Shown here: positions 10,897 to 23,900 of the stretch, one piece after another | How the letters are laid out: each line of letters begins with the position of its first letter | Numbering within the stretch: the first letter of the stretch is position 1 | From: Amoebophrya sp. A120 | Lineage: Eukaryota > Sar > Dinophyceae > Syndiniales > Amoebophryaceae | DNA: 64,000 nt | Reading direction: 5' to 3' | Assembly (NCBI GenBank): GCA_905178155.1 | Contig: CAJINV010000005.1 | Location: forward strand, 5,154,667 to 5,218,666 | The notes under the pieces: model-generated | What the model saw: the letters and a program-made list of their open reading frames with translations, nothing else | Told to the model about the DNA's origin: nothing | The model's database searches: none | Translations under genes and position numbers: made by a program

Positions 10897-13357
10897 ATGT
10901 TCACCTCTAGAACCCTGATCTCAGGTTCCGAAGACGCAGGGCCTCTGCTCGGCCCAACAAGTACGATGTTGTCCGACAGTCCTCCATTGAGACCGGGTTC
11001 AAACGATCCAGACCCGGATCCTCTTCTACGTGAAGATTTTCCTTGCACCAGACCAACAGCACATGGGGCTCCCGAAGCCGCAAATGCGAAAAATGCAAAA
11101 AGGAAGAACACCAGCACGAGCACTAGCAGCTTGGGAGCGGCTACTACTGGAGGTTCTTCTTCCTACAGCGGCCCAAGTAGGACATTGTCGTCTTCAACAT
11201 CGTCGACTGGTGCGGGGTTGAGCAATGATAACAAACACCAGCGCATTATCAAATGCAAATAAGTCTGGGTCTGGAAACTTGTGATGCTGAATTGTGGATG
11301 ACTGAAATACTTCCCAATGCAGCTAAGCATGACAAGTTTCCCGCACACTTTTGCATGCGCATTCCGCATGAAAAACTGCGCTTTTGTATGACAAAAGGAG
11401 GTATCTTCTTGCTAGTCATGCAACACAGATTTTACAGGAGTGCAGGACTAGCATTACAAGTTCCATGCTTTCAGACCCAGACATATTTGCAATGCATACG
11501 CATTCTGAATTACCCGCTCACGCCGGAAGTTGGCCCAAGGGAAGTTGTGCTCCTAGAAGCTCCACCGATCGAGAAATTCGACGTAGCAACAAGACCCGAC
11601 GGAGAAACGGGCGTGCTGGAACATGATAGGGAACAGCATCACGCCGGTATAATATCTTCAAACCAGGGCGGAGGAGGAGGAGGAGCATATCAGCATAATG
11701 GAAATGAGGGTCTTGTGGCAGGACCACGAGGAGCATCTTCTTCAAGAACACATGAGCTGCGGAAGAATACTTCTAGTACGACGAGCATAAAAGATCTGTA
11801 CAACGTCGTTCCAGCATCATCTGTGAATGATGATAAGCCCCAACAGACGATGAAAACTCGCAAGCCGCGACATTCCTGGAGCGTGCACAACTATGACCCG
11901 CTCAGGTGTCAACTTACAGGCTACGTAAACGTTTACAATAGATGAACATGCAAGTCTGTGATGCAAAAGGTGATGCAAAAGGTAGCCTACTTGTACTCCT
12001 GCAGAAGTGCGCATGACAAGTTCTGGAGTTGTCCCAAACGACCGCACTAGAATCGTGCGAAATTTGATTGTATTGCAGAAAGTGGAACGTTGTGCGAGTC
12101 TGTCATGCTCGTCATCATGCAATACAAAACGCAGACTCTATTGGAACGCTTGAGATTGTAGTAACGTTTGAGCAGGTCATAACAACCTCCGGGATTTTCT
12201 TGCTGACGAGGAAGAAGTGGACTCGGATTCCTACACCCGCATTTATGGCCTGCTCAAGTTGTGTTACAATCTGTGATGCAAAAGGTGCATGATCCATCAT
12301 CCTCTTCTCACAGGAGAGTGCATCACAAGTTCGGGACGAGTACTTCTTACCAAACCGCACTAGAATCATCCGGCTAAATTTGTATTGCAAAAAGCGGAAC
12401 TACACGGCTCTGTGTGTCTCTTATGCTGATCAAGCAACACAAAATCCAGACACAGATTCTGTGTACTGTAACCACGTCTGAGATTTTTGTAATAGCTGAG
12501 CAGGTTATAGCATTCCCACCGCGTTTTTCTCTACTTCGTTGACATCGGAAGATGACGACCATAACAAATTCGACGATATTAGTCTTTTTCGCAGCTACGC
12601 TGCCGAGGACCCTCACGCGGCACTCTCCCCCTCTAGCCGAACAGGACATCATAACCCGGCCTCCTCAAGTAGCAGGCAGCAGCGCATGGCTATCCTATGT
12701 AAAAACGTCCCCAACCCATAGTCAAGATGGGGAATCGGCTACACAAATCTACAAGTTTTGGCTGCTTTGCATGACAAATTTGGATTCGTAGTGTCGTGCT
12801 GTTTGAGCTAGCTCAGCAGCGTCACAGATCTAGTACATCAGGCTGATTGAAGCATGACAGATTCCAAAACACGCCTAAACAATGCCTCTCATGGGGCTCC
12901 GCATGAGAAACAGTTTCAGCATGCAGATTTGCAATACAAATACAACTATGGGGTGGGGACGTTTTTCAATACGATAATGGCCATGGCCTCCTTGCTCCTG
13001 GACCGGTGGCGTTTCGAGGTTCTATGACAATGCACAACTCCCCCTCGTCCCCCTCATTTGTCATGCAAAATACCAATTATACATCCCTTTCCCTTAAGCA
13101 CTGCTTGCATGACAGGCTCCGGAAGCTGAAACAGCACTAGAATCGGTCGCTGATTTGTCATGCAAAAGCTGGATTTATGCCAGCACTTGTGTTGCTGCTT
13201 ATGCACTTCAAATGAGGGGGGGGGTTGTGGACTCTCATAGGTTCCGTACGGCACGTACAAACGCATCGCACTGTTTCTCGCCATTGAGTCAGAGATTGAA
13301 CCAGAGTGCGGCGACTTTTGTTTTTGCATTTGCAAACAGGACGTCGAGAGCTCATAA
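10897..13357 (+). CDS. Array gene 2, 374 aa
   Basis: Same six exons and five introners as array gene 1, displaced by 3147 bp: introners A 11248-11498, K 11892-12181, K 12244-12509, C 12691-12976, G 13023-13238. No coding difference from unit 1 was seen. Confidence 0.7.
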
Positions 13358-14043
13358 TTAGCCGCAGCTTTCGTGTGGATACAAATAGAATAAAGTGTCC
13401 AGCCGTTGTACTAACAGAGTCGCGTATGTTTAATATACGACTCGGGATTTTGATGTGCTACTTGTGCAAGGACGCGGGCAAAATTTCGCCCCGGATTTTC
13501 GAACATTCATTTTGAAGATTTGGATGGTTGAGTAAGACCAAAAAAAGATTCCTTCCTCGGAGGACGACCTGTTGCATTTCTCAAGGAGGATGCAAGTGGC
13601 ACGGTGAAAAATGTCGATTTTCAGAAATTTTTCTGTTGTTCACAGTTTGTCGTGCTTCCTGTGTATTGTTTCACAGACGGATTACGGTGTATTTACCTTG
13701 TTGCACTTTTTTTGTTTTTCTACTCTGGCAGCTGAGGACGCGCTAGTAGTAAGTTCTCTCGCAGGTGCACCTCCTTGTTTTTCGACGGTCGTGCGAAATT
13801 TCTCTCACTTCGGTACAGGTTTCTATTTTAAGAAGCGCACACGTCATTCTATCTTTCTGCGCCCTCCCGTCGTTTTATGATTTATTAATACAAATTTGTC
13901 ACATCGATAGATTTTTGCTACGAGGTTTTTTCTTCATCTTCACCCAAGTTAGAAGACTACTGTCGTTTTGATTCTGTAAAAGTGCAACTGCAACAAATAG
14001 TACGTAGGTAAATTTTCTGAATCAGCAACAGCAACGACACGAG

Positions 14044-16504
14044 ATGTTCACCTCTAGAACCCTGATCTCAGGTTCCGAAGACGCAGGGCCTCTGCTCGGC
14101 CCAACAAGTACGATGTTGTCCGACAGTCCTCCATTGAGACCGGGTTCAAACGATCCAGACCCGGATCCTCTTCTACGTGAAGATTTTCCTTGCACCAGAC
14201 CAACAGCACATGGGGCTCCCGAAGCCGCAAATGCGAAAAATGCAAAAAGGAAGAACACCAGCACGAGCACTAGCAGCTTGGGAGCGGCTACTACTGGAGG
14301 TTCTTCTTCCTACAGCGGCCCAAGTAGGACATTGTCGTCTTCAACATCGTCGACTGGTGCGGGGTTGAGCAATGATAACAAACACCAGCGCATTATCAAA
14401 TGCAAATAAGTCTGGGTCTGGAAACTTGTGATGCTGAATTGTGGATGACTGAAATACTTCCCAATGCAGCTAAGCATGACAAGTTTCCCGCACACTTTTG
14501 CATGCGCATTCCGCATGAAAAACTGCGCTTTTGTATGACAAAAGGAGGTATCTTCTTGCTAGTCATGCAACACAGATTTTACAGGAGTGCAGGACTAGCA
14601 TTACAAGTTCCATGCTTTCAGACCCAGACATATTTGCAATGCATACGCATTCTGAATTACCCGCTCACGCCGGAAGTTGGCCCAAGGGAAGTTGTGCTCC
14701 TAGAAGCTCCACCGATCGAGAAATTCGACGTAGCAACAAGACCCGACGGAGAAACGGGCGTGCTGGAACATGATAGGGAACAGCATCACGCCGGTATAAT
14801 ATCTTCAAACCAGGGCGGAGGAGGAGGAGGAGCATATCAGCATAATGGAAATGAGGGTCTTGTGGCAGGACCACGAGGAGCATCTTCTTCAAGAACACAT
14901 GAGCTGCGGAAGAATACTTCTAGTACGACGAGCATAAAAGATCTGTACAACGTCGTTCCAGCATCATCTGTGAATGATGATAAGCCCCAACAGACGATGA
15001 AAACTCGCAAGCCGCGACATTCCTGGAGCGTGCACAACTATGACCCGCTCAGGTGTCAACTTACAGGCTACGTAAACGTTTACAATAGATGAACATGCAA
15101 GTCTGTGATGCAAAAGGTGATGCAAAAGGTAGCCTACTTGTACTCCTGCAGAAGTGCGCATGACAAGTTCTGGAGTTGTCCCAAACGACCGCACTAGAAT
15201 CGTGCGAAATTTGATTGTATTGCAGAAAGTGGAACGTTGTGCGAGTCTGTCATGCTCGTCATCATGCAATACAAAACGCAGACTCTATTGGAACGCTTGA
15301 GATTGTAGTAACGTTTGAGCAGGTCATAACAACCTCCGGGATTTTCTTGCTGACGAGGAAGAAGTGGACTCGGATTCCTACACCCGCATTTATGGCCTGC
15401 TCAAGTTGTGTTACAATCTGTGATGCAAAAGGTGCATGATCCATCATCCTCTTCTCACAGGAGAGTGCATCACAAGTTCGGGACGAGTACTTCTTACCAA
15501 ACCGCACTAGAATCATCCGGCTAAATTTGTATTGCAAAAAGCGGAACTACACGGCTCTGTGTGTCTCTTATGCTGATCAAGCAACACAAAATCCAGACAC
15601 AGATTCTGTGTACTGTAACCACGTCTGAGATTTTTGTAATAGCTGAGCAGGTTATAGCATTCCCACCGCGTTTTTCTCTACTTCGTTGACATCGGAAGAT
15701 GACGACCATAACAAATTCGACGATATTAGTCTTTTTCGCAGCTACGCTGCCGAGGACCCTCACGCGGCACTCTCCCCCTCTAGCCGAACAGGACATCATA
15801 ACCCGGCCTCCTCAAGTAGCAGGCAGCAGCGCATGGCTATCCTATGTAAAAACGTCCCCAACCCATAGTCAAGATGGGGAATCGGCTACACAAATCTACA
15901 AGTTTTGGCTGCTTTGCATGACAAATTTGGATTCGTAGTGTCGTGCTGTTTGAGCTAGCTCAGCAGCGTCACAGATCTAGTACATCAGGCTGATTGAAGC
16001 ATGACAGATTCCAAAACACGCCTAAACAATGCCTCTCATGGGGCTCCGCATGAGAAACAGTTTCAGCATGCAGATTTGCAATACAAATACAACTATGGGG
16101 TGGGGACGTTTTTCAATACGATAATGGCCATGGCCTCCTTGCTCCTGGACCGGTGGCGTTTCGAGGTTCTATGACAATGCACAACTCCCCCTCGTCCCCC
16201 TCATTTGTCATGCAAAATACCAATTATACATCCCTTTCCCTTAAGCACTGCTTGCATGACAGGCTCCGGAAGCTGAAACAGCACTAGAATCGGTCGCTGA
16301 TTTGTCATGCAAAAGCTGGATTTATGCCAGCACTTGTGTTGCTGCTTATGCACTTCAAATGAGGGGGGGGGTTGTGGACTCTCATAGGTTCCGTACGGCA
16401 CGTACAAACGCATCGCACTGTTTCTCGCCATTGAGTCAGAGATTGAACCAGAGTGCGGCGACTTTTGTTTTTGCATTTGCAAACAGGACGTCGAGAGCTC
16501 ATAA
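14044..16504 (+). CDS. Array gene 3, 374 aa
   Basis: Copy displaced by 6294 bp from array gene 1. Introners A 14395-14645, K 15039-15328, K 15391-15656, C 15838-16123, G 16170-16385. Apparently identical to gene 2. Confidence 0.7.
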
Positions 16505-17190
16505 TTAGCCGCAGCTTTCGTGTGGATACAAATAGAATAAAGTGTCCAGCCGTTGTACTAACAGAGTCGCGTATGTTTAATATACGACTCGGGATTTTGA
16601 TGTGCTACTTGTGCAAGGACGCGGGCAAAATTTCGCCCCGGATTTTCGAACATTCATTTTGAAGATTTGGATGGTTGAGTAAGACCAAAAAAAGATTCCT
16701 TCCTCGGAGGACGACCTGTTGCATTTCTCAAGGAGGATGCAAGTGGCACGGTGAAAAATGTCGATTTTCAGAAATTTTTCTGTTGTTCACAGTTTGTCGT
16801 GCTTCCTGTGTATTGTTTCACAGACGGATTACGGTGTATTTACCTTGTTGCACTTTTTTTGTTTTTCTACTCTGGCAGCTGAGGACGCGCTAGTAGTAAG
16901 TTCTCTCGCAGGTGCACCTCCTTGTTTTTCGACGGTCGTGCGAAATTTCTCTCACTTCGGTACAGGTTTCTATTTTAAGAAGCGCACACGTCATTCTATC
17001 TTTCTGCGCCCTCCCGTCGTTTTATGATTTATTAATACAAATTTGTCACATCGATAGATTTTTGCTACGAGGTTTTTTCTTCATCTTCACCCAAGTTAGA
17101 AGACTACTGTCGTTTTGATTCTGTAAAAGTGCAACTGCAACAAATAGTACGTAGGTAAATTTTCTGAATCAGCAACAGCAACGACACGAG

Positions 17191-19651
17191 ATGTTCACCT
17201 CTAGAACCCTGATCTCAGGTTCCGAAGACGCAGGGCCTCTGCTCGGCCCAACAAGTACGATGTTGTCCGACAGTCCTCCATTGAGACCGGGTTCAAACGA
17301 TCCAGACCCGGATCCTCTTCTACGTGAAGATTTTCCTTGCACCAGACCAACAGCACATGGGGCTCCCGAAGCCGCAAATGCGAAAAATGCAAAAAGGAAG
17401 AACACCAGCACGAGCACTAGCAGCTTGGGAGCGGCTACTACTGGAGGTTCTTCTTCCTACAGCGGCCCAAGTAGGACATTGTCGTCTTCAACATCGTCGA
17501 CTGGTGCGGGGTTGAGCAATGATAACAAACACCAGCGCATTATCAAATGCAAATAAGTCTGGGTCTGGAAACTTGTGATGCTGAATTGTGGATGACTGAA
17601 ATACTTCCCAATGCAGCTAAGCATGACAAGTTTCCCGCACACTTTTGCATGCGCATTCCGCATGAAAAACTGCGCTTTTGTATGACAAAAGGAGGTATCT
17701 TCTTGCTAGTCATGCAACACAGATTTTACAGGAGTGCAGGACTAGCATTACAAGTTCCATGCTTTCAGACCCAGACATATTTGCAATGCATACGCATTCT
17801 GAATTACCCGCTCACGCCGGAAGTTGGCCCAAGGGAAGTTGTGCTCCTAGAAGCTCCACCGATCGAGAAATTCGACGTAGCAACAAGACCCGACGGAGAA
17901 ACGGGCGTGCTGGAACATGATAGGGAACAGCATCACGCCGGTATAATATCTTCAAACCAGGGCGGAGGAGGAGGAGGAGCATATCAGCATAATGGAAATG
18001 AGGGTCTTGTGGCAGGACCACGAGGAGCATCTTCTTCAAGAACACATGAGCTGCGGAAGAATACTTCTAGTACGACGAGCATAAAAGATCTGTACAACGT
18101 CGTTCCAGCATCATCTGTGAATGATGATAAGCCCCAACAGACGATGAAAACTCGCAAGCCGCGACATTCCTGGAGCGTGCACAACTATGACCCGCTCAGG
18201 TGTCAACTTACAGGCTACGTAAACGTTTACAATAGATGAACATGCAAGTCTGTGATGCAAAAGGTGATGCAAAAGGTAGCCTACTTGTACTCCTGCAGAA
18301 GTGCGCATGACAAGTTCTGGAGTTGTCCCAAACGACCGCACTAGAATCGTGCGAAATTTGATTGTATTGCAGAAAGTGGAACGTTGTGCGAGTCTGTCAT
18401 GCTCGTCATCATGCAATACAAAACGCAGACTCTATTGGAACGCTTGAGATTGTAGTAACGTTTGAGCAGGTCATAACAACCTCCGGGATTTTCTTGCTGA
18501 CGAGGAAGAAGTGGACTCGGATTCCTACACCCGCATTTATGGCCTGCTCAAGTTGTGTTACAATCTGTGATGCAAAAGGTGCATGATCCATCATCCTCTT
18601 CTCACAGGAGAGTGCATCACAAGTTCGGGACGAGTACTTCTTACCAAACCGCACTAGAATCATCCGGCTAAATTTGTATTGCAAAAAGCGGAACTACACG
18701 GCTCTGTGTGTCTCTTATGCTGATCAAGCAACACAAAATCCAGACACAGATTCTGTGTACTGTAACCACGTCTGAGATTTTTGTAATAGCTGAGCAGGTT
18801 ATAGCATTCCCACCGCGTTTTTCTCTACTTCGTTGACATCGGAAGATGACGACCATAACAAATTCGACGATATTAGTCTTTTTCGCAGCTACGCTGCCGA
18901 GGACCCTCACGCGGCACTCTCCCCCTCTAGCCGAACAGGACATCATAACCCGGCCTCCTCAAGTAGCAGGCAGCAGCGCATGGCTATCCTATGTAAAAAC
19001 GTCCCCAACCCATAGTCAAGATGGGGAATCGGCTACACAAATCTACAAGTTTTGGCTGCTTTGCATGACAAATTTGGATTCGTAGTGTCGTGCTGTTTGA
19101 GCTAGCTCAGCAGCGTCACAGATCTAGTACATCAGGCTGATTGAAGCATGACAGATTCCAAAACACGCCTAAACAATGCCTCTCATGGGGCTCCGCATGA
19201 GAAACAGTTTCAGCATGCAGATTTGCAATACAAATACAACTATGGGGTGGGGACGTTTTTCAATACGATAATGGCCATGGCCTCCTTGCTCCTGGACCGG
19301 TGGCGTTTCGAGGTTCTATGACAATGCACAACTCCCCCTCGTCCCCCTCATTTGTCATGCAAAATACCAATTATACATCCCTTTCCCTTAAGCACTGCTT
19401 GCATGACAGGCTCCGGAAGCTGAAACAGCACTAGAATCGGTCGCTGATTTGTCATGCAAAAGCTGGATTTATGCCAGCACTTGTGTTGCTGCTTATGCAC
19501 TTCAAATGAGGGGGGGGGTTGTGGACTCTCATAGGTTCCGTACGGCACGTACAAACGCATCGCACTGTTTCTCGCCATTGAGTCAGAGATTGAACCAGAG
19601 TGCGGCGACTTTTGTTTTTGCATTTGCAAACAGGACGTCGAGAGCTCATAA
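17191..19651 (+). CDS. Array gene 4, 374 aa
   Basis: Copy displaced by 9441 bp from array gene 1. Introners A 17542-17792, K 18186-18475, K 18538-18803, C 18985-19270, G 19317-19532. Apparently identical to genes 2 and 3. Confidence 0.7.
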
Positions 19652-20337
19652 TTAGCCGCAGCTTTCGTGTGGATACAAATAGAATAAAGTGTCCAGCCGT
19701 TGTACTAACAGAGTCGCGTATGTTTAATATACGACTCGGGATTTTGATGTGCTACTTGTGCAAGGACGCGGGCAAAATTTCGCCCCGGATTTTCGAACAT
19801 TCATTTTGAAGATTTGGATGGTTGAGTAAGACCAAAAAAAGATTCCTTCCTCGGAGGACGACCTGTTGCATTTCTCAAGGAGGATGCAAGTGGCACGGTG
19901 AAAAATGTCGATTTTCAGAAATTTTTCTGTTGTTCACAGTTTGTCGTGCTTCCTGTGTATTGTTTCACAGACGGATTACGGTGTATTTACCTTGTTGCAC
20001 TTTTTTTGTTTTTCTACTCTGGCAGCTGAGGACGCGCTAGTAGTAAGTTCTCTCGCAGGTGCACCTCCTTGTTTTTCGACGGTCGTGCGAAATTTCTCTC
20101 ACTTCGGTACAGGTTTCTATTTTAAGAAGCGCACACGTCATTCTATCTTTCTGCGCCCTCCCGTCGTTTTATGATTTATTAATACAAATTTGTCACATCG
20201 ATAGATTTTTGCTACGAGGTTTTTTCTTCATCTTCACCCAAGTTAGAAGACTACTGTCGTTTTGATTCTGTAAAAGTGCAACTGCAACAAATAGTACGTA
20301 GGTAAATTTTCTGAATCAGCAACAGCAACGACACGAG

Positions 20338-20526
20338 ATGTTCACCTCTAGAACCCTGATCTCAGGTTCCGAAGACGCAGGGCCTCTGCTCGGCCCAACA
20401 AGTACGATGTTGTCCGACAGTCCTCCATTGAGACCGGGTTCAAACGATCCAGACCCGGATCCTCTTCTACGTGAAGATTTTCCTTGCACCAGACCAACAG
20501 CACATGGGGCTCCCGAAGCCGTGTAG
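20338..20526 (+). pseudogene. Array gene 5, first exon only
   Basis: Identical to the start of the other array genes for about 60 codons, then broken after GAAGCC at about 20520, where the 5' flank of the full-length paralogue begins. A TAG follows two codons after the break. Confidence 0.8.
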
Positions 20527-20953
20527 CTAAATCTATGTTCACTTTTTTGTTTTTCTACTCCGGCGGCAGGAGAGCTGAGCAGTCGCTAGTAAGTAGCTCT
20601 TTCGCAGCATGGTCGTGCGAAATTTATTAAATTTCTGGCATTTCCTCGGTCATGGTCTGTCTCTTTCATCTGCGTCCCCTCCTCGTCGTATAAATTTGTG
20701 GTAGAGCTTGCCACTGGCACACTAGATCATTTTTGCTTGTCAGGGCTTCATCAATCTGCCTTCATTCCTCCCAAGATTCGGCTTTCGTCTTGTTTCCACC
20801 GCGTTCACGAGATTTTTTATCTTCGGCTAACTAAAAAGAAGAACTGCTTGCTTTGTATAATTCAAGAGTAGAGCAACGCGTTCTGGAGCGTACCATATAT
20901 ACTTAAACTACTTTCTCTAACTATTTTCTCTTTTTGGGAAAGTAAGAAGCAAG
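20527..20953. promoter_or_regulatory. 5' flank of the full-length paralogue
   Basis: A diverged relative of the 5' flanks in the array: the blocks TTTTTTGTTTTTCTACTC, a GCTAGTA..AAGT..TCTCGCAG-like stretch and GGTCGTGCGAAATTT occur in the same order as at 10560-10660. No defined promoter motif can be named. Confidence 0.4.
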
Positions 20954-23900
20954 ATGTTCGCCTCGTCTAGCAATACCCTGATCATGTCTTCGAATTCCGA
21001 AGACGCAGGGCCTCTGCTCGGCCCAAGAAGTTGTACGATGTCCGACACCAGTATGGAAGTGTCAGAATCGAAATCGACAAAATCGAAAAATTTGTGATGC
21101 GCAAAATCGTAGCCAGTTAGAGCCACAGTTTGGAGTCGGCGCATGACAAATTTTCCCCGTCCTGGAAGCGAGTCTGTCGCGCGGTTTAGGGCAAAAGAGC
21201 TGCCTTCTGTCATGCTAGTCAGCAGCCCAACATTTGACCCTTACCAGGACTATAGTCCTCCTTCCTTGCATCCTCTGCAATAGAGTCGCTTTCTGTGTAG
21301 CATTTCATGCATTACAGATAATCTCGATTTTGACGATTTCGATCCTGACACCCCCATAACCAGTCCTCCATTGAGGCCCGGTTCAAATGATCCAGGACCA
21401 GGAGTATCCTGAGTAAAATCGTCCCCACCCCATAGTCAAGATGGGGATTTTGCAACACAAACCTGGAAGTCTTGGGACTCATGCATCACAAGTTGCAGTC
21501 CGTAGTGTAGTGCAGGTTAGCAAAGGCAAACGCATCAGAAATCCACCTGCTTATCCTGGTTACAGCATTACAAATTCCAAAACACGACTAGAAACTCCTC
21601 TCATGGAGATGCCCATTACAAATGGTCCTGTCGTTGCAAATCTGCATGACAACTCTGGGGTGGGGACGTTTTTACAAATGATAAGGAGAACCGGACCCTC
21701 TTCCCCCTGATTTTTCTTGCACCAGACCAACAGCACATGGTGCTCCCGTAGCCGCAAATGCGAAAAATGCAAAAAGGAAGAACACCAGCACGAGCACTAG
21801 CAGCTTGGGGGCGGGTACTACTGGTTCTATTTCCTGCAGCGACCCAAGTAGGACATTGATGTCGTCCTCAACATCGTCGACTGGTGCGGGGTTGAACAAT
21901 GATAACAAACACCAGCGCATTCTGAATTACCCACTCACGCCGGAAGTTGGGCCAAGGGAAGTTGTGCTCCTAGAAGCTCCAGTGATCGAGAAATGCGACG
22001 TAGGAACAAGACCCGACGGAGAAACGGGCGTGCTGGACCTTGTTGATAGGGAACATCATCATGCCGGTATAATATCTTCAAACCACCGCGGAGGAGCACA
22101 ATATAATGGAAATGGAGCATATAAAGGAAATGAGGTTGCGGCAGGACCACGAGGAGCATCTTCTTCAACACATGAGCTGCGGAAGAATACGTCTAGTACA
22201 ACGAGCATAAAAGATCTGTACAACGTAGTTCCAGTAACATCTGTGGATGATAAGCACGACCAGCAGACGAAGACTCGCAAGCCGCGACATTCCTGGAGCG
22301 TGCACAACTATGACCCGCTCAGGTGTCAACTTGCAGGCTACGTAAACGTTTACAATAGATAAATATGCAAATCTGTGATGCAAAAGGTGCATGATTTAAG
22401 TTAAGTAGCCTACTCGTACTCCTGCAGGAGTGCGCATGACAAGTTCTGGAGTTGTCCCAAACGACCGGACTAGAGTCGGGCGAAATTTGATTGTCTTGCA
22501 GAAACTGGAACAGGAACGTTGTGCGAGTCTGTCATGCTCGTCATCATGCAATACAAAACGCAGAGGCAGACTCTATTGGAACGCTTGAGATTTTTGTAAC
22601 GTTTGAGAAGGTCATGACAACCTCCGGGATTTTCTTGCTGAAGAGGAAGAAGTGGACTCGGATTCCTACACCCGCATTTATGGCCCGCTTAAGTTTTGTT
22701 AGAATCTGTGATGCAAAAGGTGCATGATCCATCCTCTTCTCACAGGAGTAAGTACGCATGATAAGTTCGAGACGAGTACCAAACCGCACCAGAATTATTC
22801 GGCTCAATTTGTATTGCAAAAAGCGAAACACAACTACTCTGTGTGTCTCTCATGCTGTTGATCATGCAACACAAAATCCAGACACAGACTCTGTGTACTG
22901 TAACCACGTCTGAGATTTTTGTAACAGCTGGGCAGGTTATAAAATTCCCACCGCGTTTTTCTCTACTTCTTTGACATCGGAAGATGACGATCATGTATGA
23001 ATTGCAAAAGTATCGTACTCGTAGTCGTATAAATGCATTACAAATTTCCTCAGCATGAGAGATAAAATTTGTGATGCTGATTTACCTTAAGAGAAAGATT
23101 TTTAAATGCATGACTGCAATACGAATACGATTGATACTTTTGCACAGGATATCACGACAAATTCGACGATATTAGTCTTTTTCGCATCTACGCTGCCGAG
23201 GACCCTCACGCGGCACTCTCCCCCTCTAGCCGAACAGGACATCATAACCCGGCCTCCTCAAGTAGCAGGCAGCAGCGCATGGCTATCCTATGTAAAAACG
23301 TCCCCAACCCATAGTCAAGATGGGGAATCGGCTAGACAAATCTACAAGTTTTGGCTGCTTTGCATGACAAATTTGGATTTGTAGTGTAGTGCTGTTTGAG
23401 CTAGCTCAGCAGCATCACAGATCTAGTATATCATGCTGATTGAAGTATGACAGATTCCAAAAAACGCCTAAACAATGCTTCTCATGGGGCTCCGCATGAG
23501 AAACATTTTCAGCATGCAGATTTGCATATACAACTATGGGGTGGGGACGTTCTTCAATACGATAATGGCCATGGCGTCCTTGCTCCTGGACCGGTGGCGT
23601 TTCGAGGTTCTATGACAATGCACAACTCCCCCTCGTCCCCCTCATTTGTCATGCAAAGTACCAATTATCCATCCCTTTCCGTGAAGCACTGCTTTGATGA
23701 CAGGTTCCGGAAGCTGAAACAGGAACAGCACTAGAATCGGTCGCGAATTTGTCATGCAAAAGCTGCATTTATGCCAGCACTTGTGTTGCTGCTTATGCAC
23801 TTCAAATGAGGGAAAGGGGGGAGTTCGTTGTGGACTCTCATAGGTTCCGTACGGGACTTACAAACGCATCGCATTGTTTCTCGCCTTGCTGGCGAGTGGG

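Larger units (their letters stand above)
7081..20520. repeat. Tandem array, 3147-bp unit, four copies plus partial fifth
   Basis: Units begin at 7081, 10241, 13388, 16535 and 19682, each opening with GAATAAAGTGTCCAGCC. Units 2-4 look identical by eye with period 3147. Unit 1 differs slightly, mainly in its first 500 bp. The fifth breaks off at about 20520 inside its first exon. Each complete unit has about 500-650 bp of 5' flank, one six-exon gene with five introners, and a short 3' flank. Confidence 0.95.

Noticed and set aside
7081-20520. CRISPR or satellite interpretation of the array
   Set aside because: The unit is 3.1 kb and carries a split gene; there is no short repeat/spacer pattern.
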